Shown in pieces: positions 23,125 to 33,499 of a stretch of DNA of 64,000 nucleotides. Origin of the DNA: Tragulus kanchil. Taxonomy: Eukaryota; Chordata; Mammalia; Artiodactyla; Tragulidae. The stretch spans positions 167,535,084 to 167,599,083 of the forward strand of contig JAIOJX010000030.1 in the NCBI GenBank assembly GCA_022376925.1, read 5' to 3'. The notes beneath the pieces are model-generated. The model ran no database searches. It was not told where the DNA came from and worked only from the letters and a program-made list of their open reading frames with translations. Within the stretch, counting starts at the first letter, position 1, and every line of letters starts with the position of its first letter. The position numbers were made by a program, and so were the translations under genes.

Positions 23125-23435
23125 CCCCTGGTGGTCCAGTGGGTAAGGACACCGCCTTGCAATGCAAGGGGCGCCGGTTCGAGCCCTGGCCTGGGAAGAT
23201 CCCACGTGCCGCGGAGCGGCTGGACTGATATGTCCAATTACCGAGCCAGAGCTCTGGAGCGCATGCACCCAGAGCCGGTGCTCTACAGCGACAGACGCCA
23301 CCGCGATGGGAGGCCCACAGGAGCCAAAGAACAAAGACGGATGAACAGAGAAAAACGAAAGACCAAGCTTCCCTCCCTCCCCAACCCGACCCCTGCCCAA
23401 AAATAAATAAATGAATCTTAAAAAAAAAAAAAAAT
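23125..23435 (+). mobile_element. Young CHR-like SINE
   Basis: It starts 'cccctggtggtccagtgggt', slightly short at the head, has a B box 'ggttcgagccc', the body 'gccgcggagcggctgg', 'gccaaagaacaaagacgg' and a poly-A tail. Target-site duplications aaaggggacaactgt (23110-23124) and aaagggggcaactgt (23436-23450) flank it, one mismatch in 15. Confidence 0.92.
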
Positions 23436-23450
23436 AAAGGGGGCAACTGT

Positions 23451-23674
23451 CCTTGTCCCCAACAAACACATACACTCTACTGACTTTGGGTAGTCCCTGA
23501 CTCATTTTTCTGACTCAAGAACCCCCGAGCTGGCGATACGGGTGGACTCTCCTGATTTCCCATCTCCAGCCTCTGAGGGCGATGTGGGACTCACCCAGAA
23601 CTGTGGGACTGAATGGATGGGCCTGGGACAAGAGTTCTGCAGAGATATGGAGGTAACTGAGGGCCAGTCCCAGG
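23451..23674. other. Unassigned sequence
   Basis: No gene or repeat is recognised between the SINE and the L2-like tail. The 101-codon frame at 23542-23847 has no known motif and runs through the repeat tail. Confidence 0.4.
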
Positions 23675-23745
23675 TCTTCGTCATTTCTATATCCCAGAAG
23701 AACAGTATGCAGTTGGCACTCAATAAATATTTATTGAATCAAATT
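23675..23745 (+). mobile_element. L2/MIR-type 3' tail
   Basis: The phrase 'gttggcactcaataaatatt' followed by 'tattgaatcaa' is the typical terminal sequence of L2 (and MIR) elements. Only the last part is recognisable. Confidence 0.6.
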
Positions 23746-24378
23746 CACTCTGCCCTTCTGTGCATGTCCTTTTCTCTGCGAGTCTACCAACTGGAGAGTA
23801 CTTTGCAATTCTGTTTCCTAGCCAGACACGCACCAGCATTTCTTTGAGAAACCTTCTGGGACTTGGAGAAATCCCCAGCGTTAGGGAGTCCAGCAAAGGG
23901 TGTTAAGGATAGAGAAGCAGTGATCAGTGTATTTTTGCTGACTGGTGTTCAGCTCAGATGCTAGCTAGTACCCTGTGAGCAGGTCTCATCAGACATGAAA
24001 TGGCTAGGAAGTGGCTCACTTCTTGGGTGAGACTCACTTGAGAAGAAAGAAGGTAGGAGATGAGCTCCCCCTTCCGAGAAGTAAACTGGCAGGGCTCACT
24101 AATTAAAGTTAAAAGCAAATGTCTGAGTCACACTTCTGGCCTTCTGGCTCCTTCCTTTTGGTCTCCCACTTACTTCTGAACCATGTGCCGCTCTGCCTGA
24201 AAACACTGCGGGTAACACGTTTGACACTAACGTAGACACTAATGATTTTAAGTTTCTGCGCCCAAATGTGAGAATTTGTCTGTGATGCAAATAAATATAT
24301 GCTTTGGGGTGTGGATTTTCCAGTTGCTGTGAATTTTGGAGTTCCACACACTTGTTTTCTCCTTTTTTTCCTCTAAAG
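23746..24378. other. Unassigned sequence
   Basis: I see nothing I can name here. Two overlapping 80-codon minus-strand frames (24099-24351) end in an AT-rich region and look like chance. Confidence 0.4.
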
Positions 24379-24647
24379 CAACAAAGGTTTTCTCATATAT
24401 AGGAGTGTGTACTGGGAGAGAGGATGAGGTGGGAACTTACTGAGCCCAGGTTGATAAAATGCTATGGGGTTAGGAAGGTCACTGTCACTTTTCTCACAGG
24501 TAAATGGAGCGGAAACTTTCAATTATTGGTTTCACGGCACACATTTCCTTTTTCTAAAGGAAATTCCTTATGGTTTTGTAATTGATTTTTAATTTTGGGG
24601 GGGGGTGTGAGATAATACTGCAAGTCTGGCAATAAAAAGCCTGGGTT

Positions 24648-24920
24648 TGGGCTTCCCTGGTGGTCCAGTGGGTAGAGAGTCCACCTTGCAGTACAAGAGG
24701 CACCGGTTCAATACCTGGCCTGGGAAGATCCCACGTGTGGAGGAGCGACTGGACGGGTGTGTCCAATTACGAGTCAGCGCTCTGGAGCGCACGCACCCAG
24801 AGCCGGTGCTCTGCAACGAGAGAGACCACTACAATGGGAGGCCCACACATGCCAAAAGAATAAAAAAGATGGATGAAAATAAATATAAAACTAAAAAGAG
24901 GCACGGTGGGGAAAAAAATT
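24648..24920 (+). mobile_element. CHR-like SINE, variant head
   Basis: The head reads 'ggtccagtgggtagagagtcc' with B box 'ggttcaatacc', and the body contains 'ggagcgcacgcacccagag' and 'aacgagagagaccactac'. Target-site duplication aaaagcctgggtt is perfect over 13 bases (24635-24647 and 24921-24933). It is a variant of the young subfamily. Confidence 0.9.
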
Positions 24921-25822
24921 AAAAGCCTGGGTTCCTTCTATGGAAACAACCTGGGATGCACTCCCCACAAGCAACCACTGAGTTCAACTGTTTTTCCTGG
25001 AACTCTGTCCTGTTTCTAAATGACATGCTCGTGCTGCAGTGTCTGAATGTACCAGTGTTAGAAATGACCTGTTGACTTTGTATTAGGTTTAATAAAGATT
25101 TTGCACTCTTACAGATTACCAACCTCCCCTTCCATCTTGCCCATTCTCCTAATATGCTACCTCTAGAATTACATTATTTCAACTTTGTCAATAATGATCA
25201 CTACTGAAGCAGAGATGTTACTTTCATCTTTTCATCTCTCATACAACATTTGGTTTTCCTGGAGTTTATCATTGCCTCCCTTTATACCATTTACCTCATT
25301 TTTATGTTTCAATTTCTGTTTCTTCCCCATATCTTTCATGGATCTGTCAAGGGTCCACAAATACATTTTCTAAGCCACCATATCAGATGCTTTATGATTT
25401 CCTAAAGTCTTCTCTTCCACAGTTCTCCATCCTCCTTTATTCTAGACTGGGTGAGACTGTATCCCACATTTCTCCTCATCCTTCTGGGTACTTTCTTTGG
25501 TTTGATGTATCTTAAGGTTTCCTCTTTTTTTTTTTATTCTATCACACTTGCCCCAACAAAGGTTTTCTCATATATAGGAGTGTGTACTGGGAGAGAGGAT
25601 GAGGTGGGAACTTACTGAGCCCAGGTTGATAAAATGCTATGGGGTTAGGAAGGTCACTGTCACTTTTCTCACAGGTAAATGGAGCGGAAACTTTCAATTA
25701 TTGGTTTCACGGCACACATTTCCTTTTTCTAAAGGAAATTCCTTATGGTTTTGTAATTGATTTTTAATTTTGGGGGGGGGTGTGAGATAATACTGCAAGT
25801 CTGGCAATAAAAAGCCTGGGTT

Positions 25823-26095
25823 TGGGCTTCCCTGGTGGTCCAGTGGGTAGAGAGTCCACCTTGCAGTACAAGAGGCACCGGTTCAATACCTGGCCTGGGA
25901 AGATCCCACGTGTGGAGGAGCGACTGGACGGGTGTGTCCAATTACGAGTCAGCGCTCTGGAGCGCACGCACCCAGAGCCGGTGCTCTGCAACGAGAGAGA
26001 CCACTACAATGGGAGGCCCACACATGCCAAAAGAATAAAAAAGATGGATGAAAATAAATATAAAACTAAAAAGATGCACGGTGGGGAAAAAAATT
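25823..26095 (+). mobile_element. CHR-like SINE, variant head (second copy)
   Basis: This is the same insertion as 24648-24920, shifted by 1175 bases within tandem pair 9. Confidence 0.9.
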
Positions 26096-26720
26096 AAAAG
26101 CCTGGGTTCCTTCTATGGAAACAACCTGGGATGCACTCCCCACAAGCAACCACTGAGTTCAACTGTTTTTCCTGGAACTCTGTCCTGTTTCTAAATGACA
26201 TGCTCGTGCTGCAGTGTCTGAATGTACCAGTGTTAGAAATGACCTGTTGACTTTGTATTAGGTTTAATAAAGATTTTGCACTCTTACAGATTACCAACCT
26301 CCCCTTCCATCTTGCCCATTCTCCTAATATGCTACCTCTAGAATTACATTATTTCAACTTTGTCAATAATGATCACTACTGAAGCAGAGATGTTACTTTC
26401 ATCTTTTCATCTCTCATACAACATTTGGTTTTCCTGGAGTTTATCATTGCCTCCCTTTATACCATTTACCTCATTTTTATGTTTCAATTTCTGTTTCTTC
26501 CCCATATCTTTCATGGATCTGTCAAGGGTCCACAAATACATTTTCTAAGCCACCATATCAGATGCTTTATGATTTCCTAAAGTCTTCTCTTCCACAGTTC
26601 TCCATCCTCCTTTATTCTAGACTGGGTGAGACTGTATCCCACATTTCTCCTCATCCTTCTGGGTACTTTCTTTGGTTTGATGTATCTTAAGGTTTCCTCT
26701 TTTTTTTTTTTTTATTCTAT

Positions 26721-27191
26721 TCTTTTGCTTAAGTACATCTCCCAGTAGCTTCCCAATATTGCTTTCTTGAGAAGCAAGTTTTTTGAGATTTAAAAATATT
26801 TGCTTTCAAATTTGATTGATAGCTTTGAAACATAAGTTCTTTGATTCAAAATTGTTTTTCCTTGTACTTTTTAATGTATTGCTTCTGTTATGCTTTGAGA
26901 AATCCAGTACCATTATGTTGTCAATCTTTTGTGTGTGATCTATTTTTTCCCCTCTCTGGAAGCTTTTGGGATCTTTTCTTTATTCATTTTTTTTTCCTGA
27001 TGTGCCTCTTATATAATATAGAGCTCCCTTCAGTTTCCTGAACTGGATGATTATTATGTCCTCTCAATTTCTGGAAACTTTTCTTCTAATGTTTCTTTAA
27101 TAACTTCCCTTTTCTCTTTTCTTTAAGGAATTCCAGACTGATTATATAATTTTCTTATCTTCTCTGCCCTTTCATCCACATATTTAACTTT
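26721..27191 (-). mobile_element. Old AT-rich interspersed repeat, family uncertain
   Basis: The order 'ctctctggaagcttttggg', 'cagtttcctgaactgg', 'tctggaaacttttcttc', 'ttctttaataacttccc' resembles a common old mammalian repeat read in reverse, but I cannot name the family firmly. The stretch 27470-27680 after the SINE looks like its continuation. Confidence 0.3.
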
Positions 27192-27468
27192 GTAACTTTT
27201 TTTTTTCTGGCCACTTCTGTTGGTCTTTCATTTATTTATTTTCATCCGTCTTTGTTCTTTGGCCTGTTGTGGGCCTCCCATCACAGTGGCCTCCCTCGTT
27301 GCAGAGCACCGGCTCTGGGTGCATGCACTCCAGAGCTCCGGCTCGGTAACTGGACACATGGGTCCAGCCACTCCGCAGTACGTGGGATCTTCCCAGGCCA
27401 GGGATCAAACTGGTACCCCTTGCACTGTATTGCAAGTGTCCTTACCCACTGGAACACCAGGGAAGCCC
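27192..27468 (-). mobile_element. Young CHR-like SINE (inverted)
   Basis: In reverse: 'ctggccacttctgttgg', 'catccgtctttgttctttgg', 'gcagagcaccggctctgg', 'ttcccaggccagggatc' and finally 'ggaacaccagggaagcc'. Target sites tatttaacttt (27181-27191) and tatttagcttt (27469-27479) flank it. The last 18 bases recur, one base shorter, at 28555 as the start of a tandem copy. Confidence 0.9.
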
Positions 27469-29631
27469 TATTTAGCTTTCTATTCTATCCTCTGGGAGAG
27501 TTCTATACTTCATCTTCTAGTTCTGCAATTTATGAGTTTTAAAATTTTAGTTGCATTTAAAGGTTTCAGGCTTGCCTTATATTCTTATGTTGCTCTTTTT
27601 CCATCGTATTCGATTATTGTTTTTGTTTGTCAGTTTCTGGCAGGGCTGGAGTGTATTTTCTTCTCTCTCTAAGAGGATTAATGGACTGGCCAGAGCTCAG
27701 CAGTTACTTCAGCTACATTGACTGATTCAACTGCCTTCTCTAAGAGGATTAAGCTAGTGAGTAGGTATGTTCGTGTGGTTGGGGGAAGGGTCCAGGCATC
27801 TTTCTCCACTTTGAGCACAGGCAGGGCTTGCAGTATGGTCTGTGTCGGAGGCGGGGTGGGGAGTGGGGTCAGATTACTTGGTCAGGACTGGCCTTGCCCC
27901 CAGTGCCAAGATCAGGATTTTTATTTTAAGGTTCTGCAGATTCTCTAGAGAAGAATCTTCCGTTCTTCTACTTGAAGCAGAGATGCCCAGATGCCTACAT
28001 TTGGGAACATGCTAAGAAACCAACAGAGGAACCTCCACTTATGTTACAGACTTTTACTGCATCTGTTTACTGTGAGCCCATGCCTCTTTGCCACCTCCAC
28101 TGTGCCCGTGACCCCTGAATGTGAAATGTCTGAGGGAATCTGTTTCTTTAGAAAAGAAACCTCTCAGCGCTCATGAGTGACAGCAGGTGAGACGTATACC
28201 ACTCTGCATAATAGACGAAGCTAGAGCTTTACCCCTGTTTGCCCTTCAGCTTCAGTTGTTTTGGTGTTTTAGGACCCGGGACATTTGTAGAATTCTGTAG
28301 GGTGGCCTGTCTCCTTTTTCTCAGCATGTAGGCTGTGACTGCCTCCATGAGCAAAAGTAGAGGCCACGGTTCCAAGAGCTATCGGCTTCCATAGTTTCAG
28401 AAATCTTTTGTCTATATCTCTTTTGCTTCTTGTTTGCTTGAAAATGAATCTAATTTTATTGCTGTCGTTTTTAGGGAGTTTCAGGAGGGAGCAAAGGCAA
28501 ACTTCCTAAAATATTTGCCAATCATTACTGAAAGCTTGGTACTACTTTCTTTATGGAACACCAGGAAGCCCTATTTAGCTTTCTATTCTATCCTCTGGGA
28601 GAGTTCTATACTTCATCTTCTAGTTCTGCAATTTATGAGTTTTAAAATTTTAGTTGCATTTAAAGGTTTCAGGCTTGCCTTATATTCTTATGTTGCTCTT
28701 TTTCCATCGTATTCGATTATTGTTTTTGTTTGTCAGTTTCTGGCAGGGCTGGAGTGTATTTTCTTCTCTCTCTAAGAGGATTAATGGACTGGCCAGAGCT
28801 CAGCAGTTACTTCAGCTACATTGACTGATTCAACTGCCTTCTCTAAGAGGATTAAGCTAGTGAGTAGGTATGTTCGTGTGGTTGGGGGAAGGGTCCAGGC
28901 ATCTTTCTCCACTTTGAGCACAGGCAGGGCTTGCAGTATGGTCTGTGTCGGAGGCGGGGTGGGGAGTGGGGTCAGATTACTTGGTCAGGACTGGCCTTGC
29001 CCCCAGTGCCAAGATCAGGATTTTTATTTTAAGGTTCTGCAGATTCTCTAGAGAAGAATCTTCCGTTCTTCTACTTGAAGCAGAGATGCCCAGATGCCTA
29101 CATTTGGGAACATGCTAAGAAACCAACAGAGGAACCTCCACTTATGTTACAGACTTTTACTGCATCTGTTTACTGTGAGCCCATGCCTCTTTGCCACCTC
29201 CACTGTGCCCGTGACCCCTGAATGTGAAATGTCTGAGGGAATCTGTTTCTTTAGAAAAGAAACCTCTCAGCGCTCATGAGTGACAGCAGGTGAGACGTAT
29301 ACCACTCTGCATAATAGACGAAGCTAGAGCTTTACCCCTGTTTGCCCTTCAGCTTCAGTTGTTTTGGTGTTTTAGGACCCGGGACATTTGTAGAATTCTG
29401 TAGGGTGGCCTGTCTCCTTTTTCTCAGCATGTAGGCTGTGACTGCCTCCATGAGCAAAAGTAGAGGCCACGGTTCCAAGAGCTATCGGCTTCCATAGTTT
29501 CAGAAATCTTTTGTCTATATCTCTTTTGCTTCTTGTTTGCTTGAAAATGAATCTAATTTTATTGCTGTCGTTTTTAGGGAGTTTCAGGAGGGAGCAAAGG
29601 CAAAAACTTCCCTAAAATATTTGCCAATCAT
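27451..29631. repeat. Tandem pair 10 (about 1.08 kb unit)
   Basis: Copy 1 is 27451-28525 and copy 2 is 28555-29631, offset about 1103, with filler 28526-28554. The unit starts in the last 18 bases of a SINE. At its right edge copy 1 reads 'ggcaaacttcctaaaat', where copy 2 and the third occurrence read 'ggcaaaaacttccctaaaat'. No gene is recognised in the unit. Confidence 0.95.
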
Positions 29632-29935
29632 GTATCTGATAAGGGTCTAGCCTCTTACAACTCAGCAATAAGATGACAAGTCCTCCAGTTTAAAAATGGA
29701 CAAAGGGTTGAATAGACATTTCTCAAAAGAAGGCACTATAAATGGCCAATAAGTACATGAGAAGGTGCGTAATGTTATTAGTCATTAGGAAAATGCCCAT
29801 CAGGACTGAAATGCAGTACCACTTTGCACCCACTAGGGTGGAGATGCGTGTGTGTGTGTGTATGAATGTGTATGTGTGTGTGTAATATCAAGTGTTGGTG
29901 AGGATATGAAAGATTCGGAACCCACGTATTTTGCT
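29631..29935 (+). mobile_element. L1 LINE 3' part (old)
   Basis: The phrases 'gtatctgataagggtctag', 'aatggacaaagggttgaat', 'agacatttctcaaaagaagg', 'aatggccaataagtacatg' and 'agtcattaggaaaatgcc' are standard for the L1 region between ORF2 and the 3' end. A GT-rich microsatellite (29848-29882) interrupts it. The second copy is at 30760-31065. Confidence 0.8.
29848..29882 (+). repeat. GT-rich microsatellite
   Basis: An imperfect (GT)n tract broken by 'tatgaatgtgtat'. It lies inside the L1 fragment and recurs at 30977-31012. Confidence 0.9.
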
Positions 29936-29994
29936 GGTGCTAGTGGTAAGCAACGTTTTCCCCTAGCAAAAACAAAGAATCTAGGCTCTGACTG

Positions 29995-30180
29995 TTCATC
30001 ATTCATCCACTCACCCAATCATCTCTTCATTTTCCAAAGTGTATTAATAGAACACCTACTATTTACCACACACAGTGTCTTAGATACTACTGTGATTTAG
30101 TTGGGAGCCAAAATAGACACAATCCCTGTGCTCATCCAGTTTTCAGTCAAGATGGGGAAATAAATACTAATCCAATAGGT
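29995..30180 (-). mobile_element. L2 LINE 3' end (inverted)
   Basis: The order 'tcatccactcacccaatcat', 'atagaacacctactattt', 'cacacagtgtcttagatac' and 'aatccctgtgctcatccag' is the inverted L2 3' end (consensus 'attgagcgcctactatgtgcc'). The second copy is at 31124-31309. Confidence 0.65.
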
Positions 30181-30197
30181 GCACAAATGTTGAATTA

Positions 30198-30372
30198 CAG
30201 GCATACCTTGTTTTGTTGCACTTCAAAGACAATGTGATTTTTTTACAAATGGAAGGTTTGCAGCAACCCTGTATCTCAGCTGTCTGCCTGTGCCACTTTT
30301 CCAAAGGTAGTTACTCACTTCAGTCATTGTATCAGACTTTGGTAGGTCTTGAACTAGTTCATACCTTTTCTT
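30198..30372 (+). mobile_element. Tigger1 DNA transposon, 5' terminal part
   Basis: It starts with the terminal inverted repeat 'caggcataccttgttttg' preceded by the TA target dinucleotide of Tc1/mariner-pogo elements, then 'ggaaggtttgcagcaaccctg'. It is interrupted at 30373 by an inverted SINE and then by the tandem junction. The better copy starts at 31327. Confidence 0.85.
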
Positions 30373-30555
30373 TAAACAATTTTTATATATTTACTTACTT
30401 ATTTTTGGCGGTGCTGGGTCTTTGTTGCTGCTTGGGCCTTTCTCTTGCTGCAGTGAGCAGAGGCTACTCTCTAGTTGTGGTGTGCGGGCTTCTCATTGCA
30501 GTGGCTCCTCTTGCTGTGGGACGCAGGGATCCAGGAGTGCGGGCTTCAGAGGCAG
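30373..30555 (-). mobile_element. CHR-type SINE, truncated by the tandem junction
   Basis: This is the first 183 bases of the inverted SINE that is complete at 31502-31836. The cut falls mid-element at 'gaggcag', where the next tandem copy begins; it is not a natural truncation. Confidence 0.85.
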
Positions 30556-31501
30556 CATGTAGGCTGTGACTGCCTCCATGAGCAAAAGTAGAGGCCACGG
30601 TTCCAAGAGCTATCGGCTTCCATAGTTTCAGAAATCTTTTGTCTATATCTCTTTTGCTTCTTGTTTGCTTGAAAATGAATCTAATTTTATTGCTGTCGTT
30701 TTTAGGGAGTTTCAGGAGGGAGCAAAGGCAAAAACTTCCCTAAAATATTTGCCAATCATGTATCTGATAAGGGTCTAGCCTCTTACAACTCAGCAATAAG
30801 ATGACAAGTCCTCCAGTTTAAAAATGGACAAAGGGTTGAATAGACATTTCTCAAAAGAAGGCACTATAAATGGCCAATAAGTACATGAGAAGGTGCGTAA
30901 TGTTATTAGTCATTAGGAAAATGCCCATCAGGACTGAAATGCAGTACCACTTTGCACCCACTAGGGTGGAGATGCGTGTGTGTGTGTGTATGAATGTGTA
31001 TGTGTGTGTGTAATATCAAGTGTTGGTGAGGATATGAAAGATTCGGAACCCACGTATTTTGCTGGTGCTAGTGGTAAGCAACTTTTTCCCCCTAGCAAAA
31101 ACAAAGAATCTAGGCTCTGACTGTTCATCATTCATCCACTCACCCAATCATCTCTTCATTTTCCAAAGTGTATTAATAGAACACCTACTATTTACCACAC
31201 ACAGTGTCTTAGATACTACTGTGATTTAGTTGGGAGCCAAAATAGACACAATCCCTGTGCTCATCCAGTTTTCAGTCAAGATGGGGAAATAAATACTAAT
31301 CCAATAGGTGCACAAATGTTGAATTACAGGCATACCTTGTTTTGTTGCACTTCAAAGACAATGTGATTTTTTTACAAATGGAAGGTTTGCAGCAACCCTG
31401 TATCTCAGCTGTCTGCCTGTGCCACTTTTCCAAAGGTAGTTACTCACTTCAGTCATTGTATCAGACTTTGGTAGGTCTTGAACTAGTTCATACCTTTTCT
31501 T

Positions 31502-31836
31502 TAAACAATTTTTATATATTTACTTACTTATTTTTGGCGGTGCTGGGTCTTTGTTGCTGCTTGGGCCTTTCTCTTGCTGCAGTGAGCAGAGGCTACTCTC
31601 TAGTTGTGGTGTGCGGGCTTCTCATTGCAGTGGCTCCTCTTGCTGTGGGACGCAGGGATCCAGGAGTGCGGGCTTCAGAGGCAGCGGCTCCCAGACTCTG
31701 GAACATGGGCTGAAAGGTTGTGGCACGTGGGCTTAGTTGCTCTGTGGCATGTGGAATCTTCCCAGATTAGGGATCAAACCCATGTCCCCTGCATTGGCAA
31801 GTGAATTCCTTACCATTGAGCCACCAGGGAAGCCCC
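31502..31836 (-). mobile_element. CHR-type SINE inserted in Tigger1
   Basis: An inverted full-length element: tail 'tatatatttacttacttatt', 'ggcggtgctgggtctttg', 'cttctcattgcagtggc', 'cggctcccagactctgg', and head 'gccaccagggaagcccc'. Target-site duplications cataccttttctt (31489-31501) and catactttttctt (31837-31849) are Tigger1 sequence, one mismatch in 13. Confidence 0.9.
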
Positions 31837-31959
31837 CATACTTTTTCTTCATTATTGTATATTTTGCGGTATATTTTATTAATGTAGTACTGTATCTTTT
31901 GAGGGGTGACAAACTGCATCCCTGTAAGGTGGCTAATTAAGTTGGTCAATGTTGTATGT

Positions 31960-32171
31960 ATCGTATATATATATATGGCCTGAGCCATGTCTTAGTTTCA
32001 GCACGCAGGATCTTTTTTGTTCTCCGCAGCTGTGACATGTAGACTCTTTAGTTGTGGGATGTAAACTCTTAATTGAAGCCTGTGGGATCTAGTTCCCTGG
32101 TCAGGGATTGAAACCAGGCCCCCTGCACTGGGAACGTGGAGTCTTGGCCACCGACCACCAGGGAAGTCCTG
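31960..32171 (-). mobile_element. Second CHR-type SINE inserted in Tigger1
   Basis: It begins at an AT microsatellite-like tail (gtatatatatatatgg), continues 'gtgggatctagttccctgg', 'cagggattgaaaccagg' and ends 'ccaccagggaagtcctg'. Flanking Tigger1 duplications are atgttgtatgt (31949-31959) and atgctgtatgt (32172-32182). Confidence 0.88.
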
Positions 32172-32287
32172 ATGCTGTATGTGTTCTGACTGCTCCACTA
32201 GCTGGTCATTCCCCAGTCTCTCTCCCTCTCCTTGGGTATCCCTCTTCCCTGAGACAACAGTATTGAGTGAGTAACCATCGAGGGTCT

Positions 32288-32478
32288 CTAAGTGTTTAAG
32301 TGAAAAACGATCACTGACCTTTCACTTTAAGTCAACATCTAGAAATAATTAAGCTTAGTGAGGAAGGCATGTTGATAACCATGACAGAAAGCTTGACTTC
32401 TTGTGCCAAACGGCTGCCAAGTTGTGAATGCAAAGGAAAAGTTGTTGAAGGAAATTAAAGGGCTGCTACAGTGAACAC
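32288..32478 (+). pseudogene. Tigger1 transposase 5' fragment
   Basis: The DNA 'ctaagtgtttaagtgaaaaa', 'gaaataattaagcttagtg', 'aggaaggcatgttg', 'ccaagttgtgaatgcaaagg' and 'gttgaaggaaattaaag' aligns with the start of the Tigger1 pogo-type transposase gene (N-terminal CENP-B-like DNA-binding region). It has frameshifts and stops and no catalytic DDE region, so it is inactive. Confidence 0.8.
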
Positions 32479-32480
32479 AG

Positions 32481-33499
32481 GACCAAGCGCTGGTGCCATC
32501 TGGGGAAGTTGGTGGAAGGTCTCTTGGGGAGTGGAGGGAGAGCATGAGTTTGGTGCCTGACATGTTGTGTGTGAGATGCTCTGAGCCATCGGTGTGGAGG
32601 TGCTGAGTGCAGGGGGCAGCTGGATTTAGAGGCCAGAGTTGGAGGCCAGTGGGCTGGAGGTGTGTATTTGGATGTCAGGAGCACGCTGACTGTTGGCGCC
32701 CGCTCCCTGTGGCGCTGTCACACACGTTAACAAGGGCAAGGTGTCAGCGATATAAACAACAGGCAGAGAAACCTCAACCAAAATCACCTTCCCTCAAACG
32801 CCATCAGTAAACAGGCTGACAGCTCACAGCGTGCCGGGCTCCATCTTAGAGGCTGAGCGGGAGTTAAGAAGCACAGGATTGGCACTCTAGCTAGAAAACA
32901 AGCAAGAGGAAACACAAATAAGAATGCAGAACACAGAACACCATGCGAGGCCCTAAATCACCAGGCAGAGACGGCTGAGCAAGAGGCAGAAACATGAGCC
33001 TCCTGGTTTTTCTGTTGGACTGAAAGTAATATCGCCCCAGTGTCCACCCTCCTGCCTCTTTGGGAGCTCTGCTGTCACATTTCCATCACTCACCTCTTGC
33101 TGTACAAGACAGCAAATGCCAGGGCCTTTCTTCTGTTCTGATTCCCTGGGAAGTAGCCACCCCCTTCCTCACGCATACCTTTCCCTTCCTCCCTCCCTCT
33201 CTCATTCCTTCTCTTCCCCATCACCAGGCATCTGTTTGGAGGGAGCACAGACCCACAGAATGTGAAAATCAAACCACTGAGCACTGGATTGAGCTCTTTG
33301 TTAAGGCAAGAGGGGAAGCCTTCGCTCAACACATATGCCCAGACCTCCAACTCAGGGCCTCTGGATGCTCCCTGAGGTCATCTGCAGCTTCTCTCTGGGG
33401 TCACCCACGTCCTTGTGGTCATGTTGAGTTCCTCGGTAGGCTCCACAATGATGGGTTTTTCTGCCCATCCTCCAACCTCCCTGACCTCTGTGACATTTA
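32481..33499. other. Unassigned sequence
   Basis: No element is recognised after the Tigger1 truncation. Frames such as 33060-33500 (146 codons) carry no known domain; their serine/proline/histidine-rich look suits chance frames in CT-rich DNA. Confidence 0.45.

Larger units (their letters stand above)
24379..26720. repeat. Tandem pair 9 (about 1.17 kb unit, longest)
   Basis: Copy 1 is 24379-25542 and copy 2 is 25554-26720, offset 1175, with filler 25543-25553. The T run before 'attctat' is 11 in copy 1 (at its junction edge) and 14 in copy 2. One internal substitution is visible (aagaggcacgg against aagatgcacgg). Each copy contains one CHR-like SINE. Confidence 0.95.
29425..31684. repeat. 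Tandem pair 11 (about 1.13 kb unit)
   Basis: Copy 1 is 29425-30555 and copy 2 is 30553-31684, offset 1128-1129, joined at the shared bases 'cag'. Copy 1 has 'caacgttttcccctag' and copy 2 'caactttttccccctag'. The first 207 bases occur three times (28321, 29425, 30553) because tandem pair 10 overlaps this one. The unit cuts through a SINE, whose remainder follows copy 2 only. Confidence 0.95.
31327..32480 (+). mobile_element. Tigger1 DNA transposon invaded by two SINEs
   Basis: Tigger1 segments are 31327-31501 (terminal repeat onward), 31837-31959 and 32172-32480. The last contains 'gttctgactgctccac', 'ctctctccctctccttggg' and the start of the transposase region. It is 3'-truncated near 32480. 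Inserted SINEs occupy 31502-31836 and 31960-32171. Pogo-like Tigger elements move by cut-and-paste into TA sites. Confidence 0.88.

Noticed and set aside
23125..23210. Functional tRNA-Glu gene
   Set aside because: The A and B boxes and partial tRNA-like head belong to a SINE with body, A-rich tail and target duplication. The acceptor-stem pairing expected of a tRNA is not preserved.
29425..31684. Repeat-mediated unequal crossover as the cause of the tandem pairs
   Set aside because: Junctions do not lie in matching repeats. Shared bases at joins are nil to four (cag at 30553, TCTA at 56615), and many joins have filler instead. Unequal exchange would also not give a constant length.
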